Shown one piece after another: positions 12,318-13,774 of a stretch of 13,774 nt of DNA. The notes beneath the pieces are model-generated. The model made no database searches, was not told the origin of the DNA, and saw only the letters and a program-made list of their open reading frames with translations. Both the position numbers and the translations under genes were made by a program. Source of the DNA: Chloroflexota bacterium (GTDB lineage Bacteria; Chloroflexota; Limnocylindria; P2-11E); NCBI GenBank assembly GCA_025350745.1, contig JANXXG010000424.1, positions 1 to 13,774 of the forward strand, written 5' to 3'. The stretch's first letter is position 1. Each line of letters begins with the position of its first letter.

Positions 12318-13745
12318 CTACGCAACACCGAAGGTACGCCGCAGCGCCGAGCGGGCCGCGTTGTATCCGCTCATCCCGTGCACGCCGGCGCCGGGCGGCG
12401 TCGCGGCGGAGCAGAGGTAGATCTCGTTCGTCGGCGTGGCGTATGGATCGATCGCCCAGGTCGGGCGGGCGATGAACTGGAGACCGGCATGCGAGCCGGC
12501 GGAGATGTCGCCGCCGATGTAGTTCGCGTTCTTCGATTCCACGTCCTTGGTGTTCATGACGCTCTTTTTGAGGATGAGCTCCTTGAAGCCCGGCGCGAAC
12601 CGCTCGATCTGGGCCTCGATGCGCGCGGTCATGTCCTCGGTCGAGCCGCTCGGCACGTGGCAATAGGTCCAAAGCGTGTGCATCCCGAGCGGGGCGCGCG
12701 ACGGATCGAACAGGCTCTGCTGCGCGACGAGCACGAACGGCCGCTCCGGATGCTCGCCGCGCGAGACCTGCTTCTCCGATGCGGCGATCTCCTCGAGCGT
12801 CCCGCCAAGATGGACCGTGCCGGCGCGGCGGCACTCCGAGGCGCGCCACGGCACCGGGCCGGCAAGGGCGTAGTCGACCTTGAACACGCCGGGCCCGTAC
12901 GCGTAGCGGCGCAGCGTTCGGCGATACGTCGTGCCGAGCTTGTCGGCGGCGATGCGCTCGAGGGCCCGCGGGGTCGTGTCGAAGAGGTACGCCCGGGCCT
13001 TCTCGAGCTGCGAGAACGCCACGATGCGATCGCTCGTCACGATCTCGCCGCCGATCGAGCGCAGGTAGGACGCGAGCGCATCGGCGATCCGCTGCGAGCC
13101 ACCGCGCGGGAGCGGCCAGCCAACGGCGTGGCCGGAGATCGCGAGGATGAGCGCGAACGCGCTGGTGAACGGCGCATCGAGGGGCAGGAACGAGTGCGCG
13201 GCGAGGCCCGCGAAGAGCGCGCGGGCTCGGGCTCCTTTGAACAGGCGGTGCGCGACGAAGTCCGCCGGGAACATCCCCGGGATCCCGAAGCGCGCGAGGA
13301 GGAGCGGATGACGGGGAACATGGAGCATCGGCTTCATGATCTCCGAGAGGAGCGCGTCCCAGTCCGCCGCGAGCGGCCCCGCGATCCGCCGATACGAGGC
13401 GGCGTCATCGCCCAGGCCGCGGGCGGTCTCTTCGACCGACCGCCGGAGCGCGACCGCCGAGCCATCGTCGAGCGGGTGCGCGAGCGGGATGTCCGGATGG
13501 ATCCACTCGAGCCCGTGATCCTTGAGCGGGAGCGTGCGGAAATAGGGTGATGCCGCGCCGAGCGGGTGGATCGCGGAGCAGAGGTCGTGGACGAAGCCGG
13601 GGAGCGTGAGGGCCGCGCTACGGGTGCCGCCGCCGATCGTGGGCTCGGCCTCGTGGATCCGCACCGTGAGGCCCGCTCGCGCGAGCTCAATGGCCGCGGC
13701 GAGCCCATTTGGTCCGCTGCCGATGATCGCAGCGTCGATGCTCAT
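12318..13745 (-). CDS. FAD-dependent oxidoreductase, phytoene dehydrogenase-like
   Basis: A 475-residue flavoprotein. The N-terminus has the Rossmann dinucleotide fold: IIGSGPNG with G9, G11 and G14, an acidic E32 ending the second strand for the ribose, and the family's GGGTRS loop (38-43). The sequence LPGFVHDLCSAIHPLGAASPYF is typical of CrtI/PYROXD2-like enzymes (COG1233), as is the C-terminal FAD-binding TPPGAGVHGMSGYNAARSA-like end. It is slightly shorter than most phytoene desaturases. The substrate is not determinable; no other carotenoid gene lies nearby, so a carotenoid role is only one option. ATG 13745 is backed by TACGGT 6 nt upstream; no Shine-Dalgarno. Confidence 0.93.
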   Translation of the reverse strand: MSIDAAIIGSGPNGLAAAIELARAGLTVRIHEAEPTIGGGTRSAALTLPGFVHDLCSAIHPLGAASPYFRTLPLKDHGLEWIHPDIPLAHPLDDGSAVALRRSVEETARGLGDDAASYRRIAGPLAADWDALLSEIMKPMLHVPRHPLLLARFGIPGMFPADFVAHRLFKGARARALFAGLAAHSFLPLDAPFTSAFALILAISGHAVGWPLPRGGSQRIADALASYLRSIGGEIVTSDRIVAFSQLEKARAYLFDTTPRALERIAADKLGTTYRRTLRRYAYGPGVFKVDYALAGPVPWRASECRRAGTVHLGGTLEEIAASEKQVSRGEHPERPFVLVAQQSLFDPSRAPLGMHTLWTYCHVPSGSTEDMTARIEAQIERFAPGFKELILKKSVMNTKDVESKNANYIGGDISAGSHAGLQFIARPTWAIDPYATPTNEIYLCSAATPPGAGVHGMSGYNAARSALRRTFGVA

Positions 13746-13751
13746 CGGTCA

Positions 13752-13757
13752 ACCGTA
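13752..13757 (-). promoter_or_regulatory. -10-like TACGGT before the oxidoreductase start
   Basis: TACGGT fits TANNNT and ends 6 nt before ATG 13745 on the minus strand. The -35 would fall at or beyond the window edge and cannot be judged. Confidence 0.45.
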
Positions 13758-13774
13758 GCGAGGGCGCCTCGGCC

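Noticed and set aside
12315..13550. Long plus-strand open frame opposite the oxidoreductase
   Set aside because: Arg/Glu-rich shadow of a clear FAD enzyme; no motif or start signal.
1..13774. CRISPR array, tRNA, rRNA, insertion sequence or integrase
   Set aside because: None seen on either strand: no regularly spaced repeats with unique spacers, no cloverleaf or rRNA sequence, no transposase or integrase motif.

Overview
This is a GC-rich bacterial chromosomal window. It holds the 3' part of a housekeeping gene (rho), followed by a mosaic of accessory, stress, toxin-antitoxin and repair genes. High GC, frequent GTG starts, mostly SD-less genes with a -10-like hexamer about 6 nt before the start codon, a class III cyclase fused to a large ATPase, and a phytoene-desaturase-like oxidoreductase would fit a high-GC Chloroflexota or actinobacterium-like lineage. 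The lineage is inferred from style, not from a marker search.

Layout. 1-2002 (+): transcription terminator factor Rho (5' truncated), then an HNH nuclease with a PUA/EVE-like N-terminus that may read modified DNA. 2003-2345: non-coding, with a striking array of alternating inverted half-sites. 2346-2918 (+): a secreted protein built from an exact 73-residue tandem duplication. 3032-4201 (+): an AAA/DUF4143 ATPase whose start codon lies inside a perfect 9-bp inverted repeat. 4313-7804 (-): a small three-helix membrane protein, then a 1065-residue adenylate/guanylate cyclase-AAA-helical repeat protein; both starts are preceded by the same CACAATCCGC element. 7851-8449 (+): a small zinc-ribbon protein and an MNT nucleotidyltransferase antitoxin whose HEPN toxin partner is missing. 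8526-10796 (-): a polytopic membrane protein and, 6 nt after its stop codon and in the same frame, a RecQ helicase that has no ATG, GTG or TTG start and lacks the winged-helix domain. 10887-12310 (+): two toxin-antitoxin pairs in tandem, AbrB/VapC and an RHH-like antitoxin with a RelE/ParE-like toxin. 12318-13745 (-): an FAD-dependent phytoene-dehydrogenase-like oxidoreductase.

How the parts may work together. The window reads as a chromosomal patch into which defence and stress modules have accumulated (HNH nuclease, DUF4143 ATPase, orphan MNT, AbrB/VapC, RHH/ParE). They sit between ordinary genes. Each toxin-antitoxin promoter carries its own repeat-type operator candidate: four TAAGG repeats for AbrB and a 17-bp imperfect palindrome for the second pair.

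The most unusual sequence signals are: the half-site array at 2148-2214, whose four segments can pair in two mutually exclusive ways; the uniform 6-nt gap between -10-like hexamers and start codons, suggesting widespread leaderless mRNAs; and the RecQ reading frame that follows an in-frame TAG without a standard start codon.
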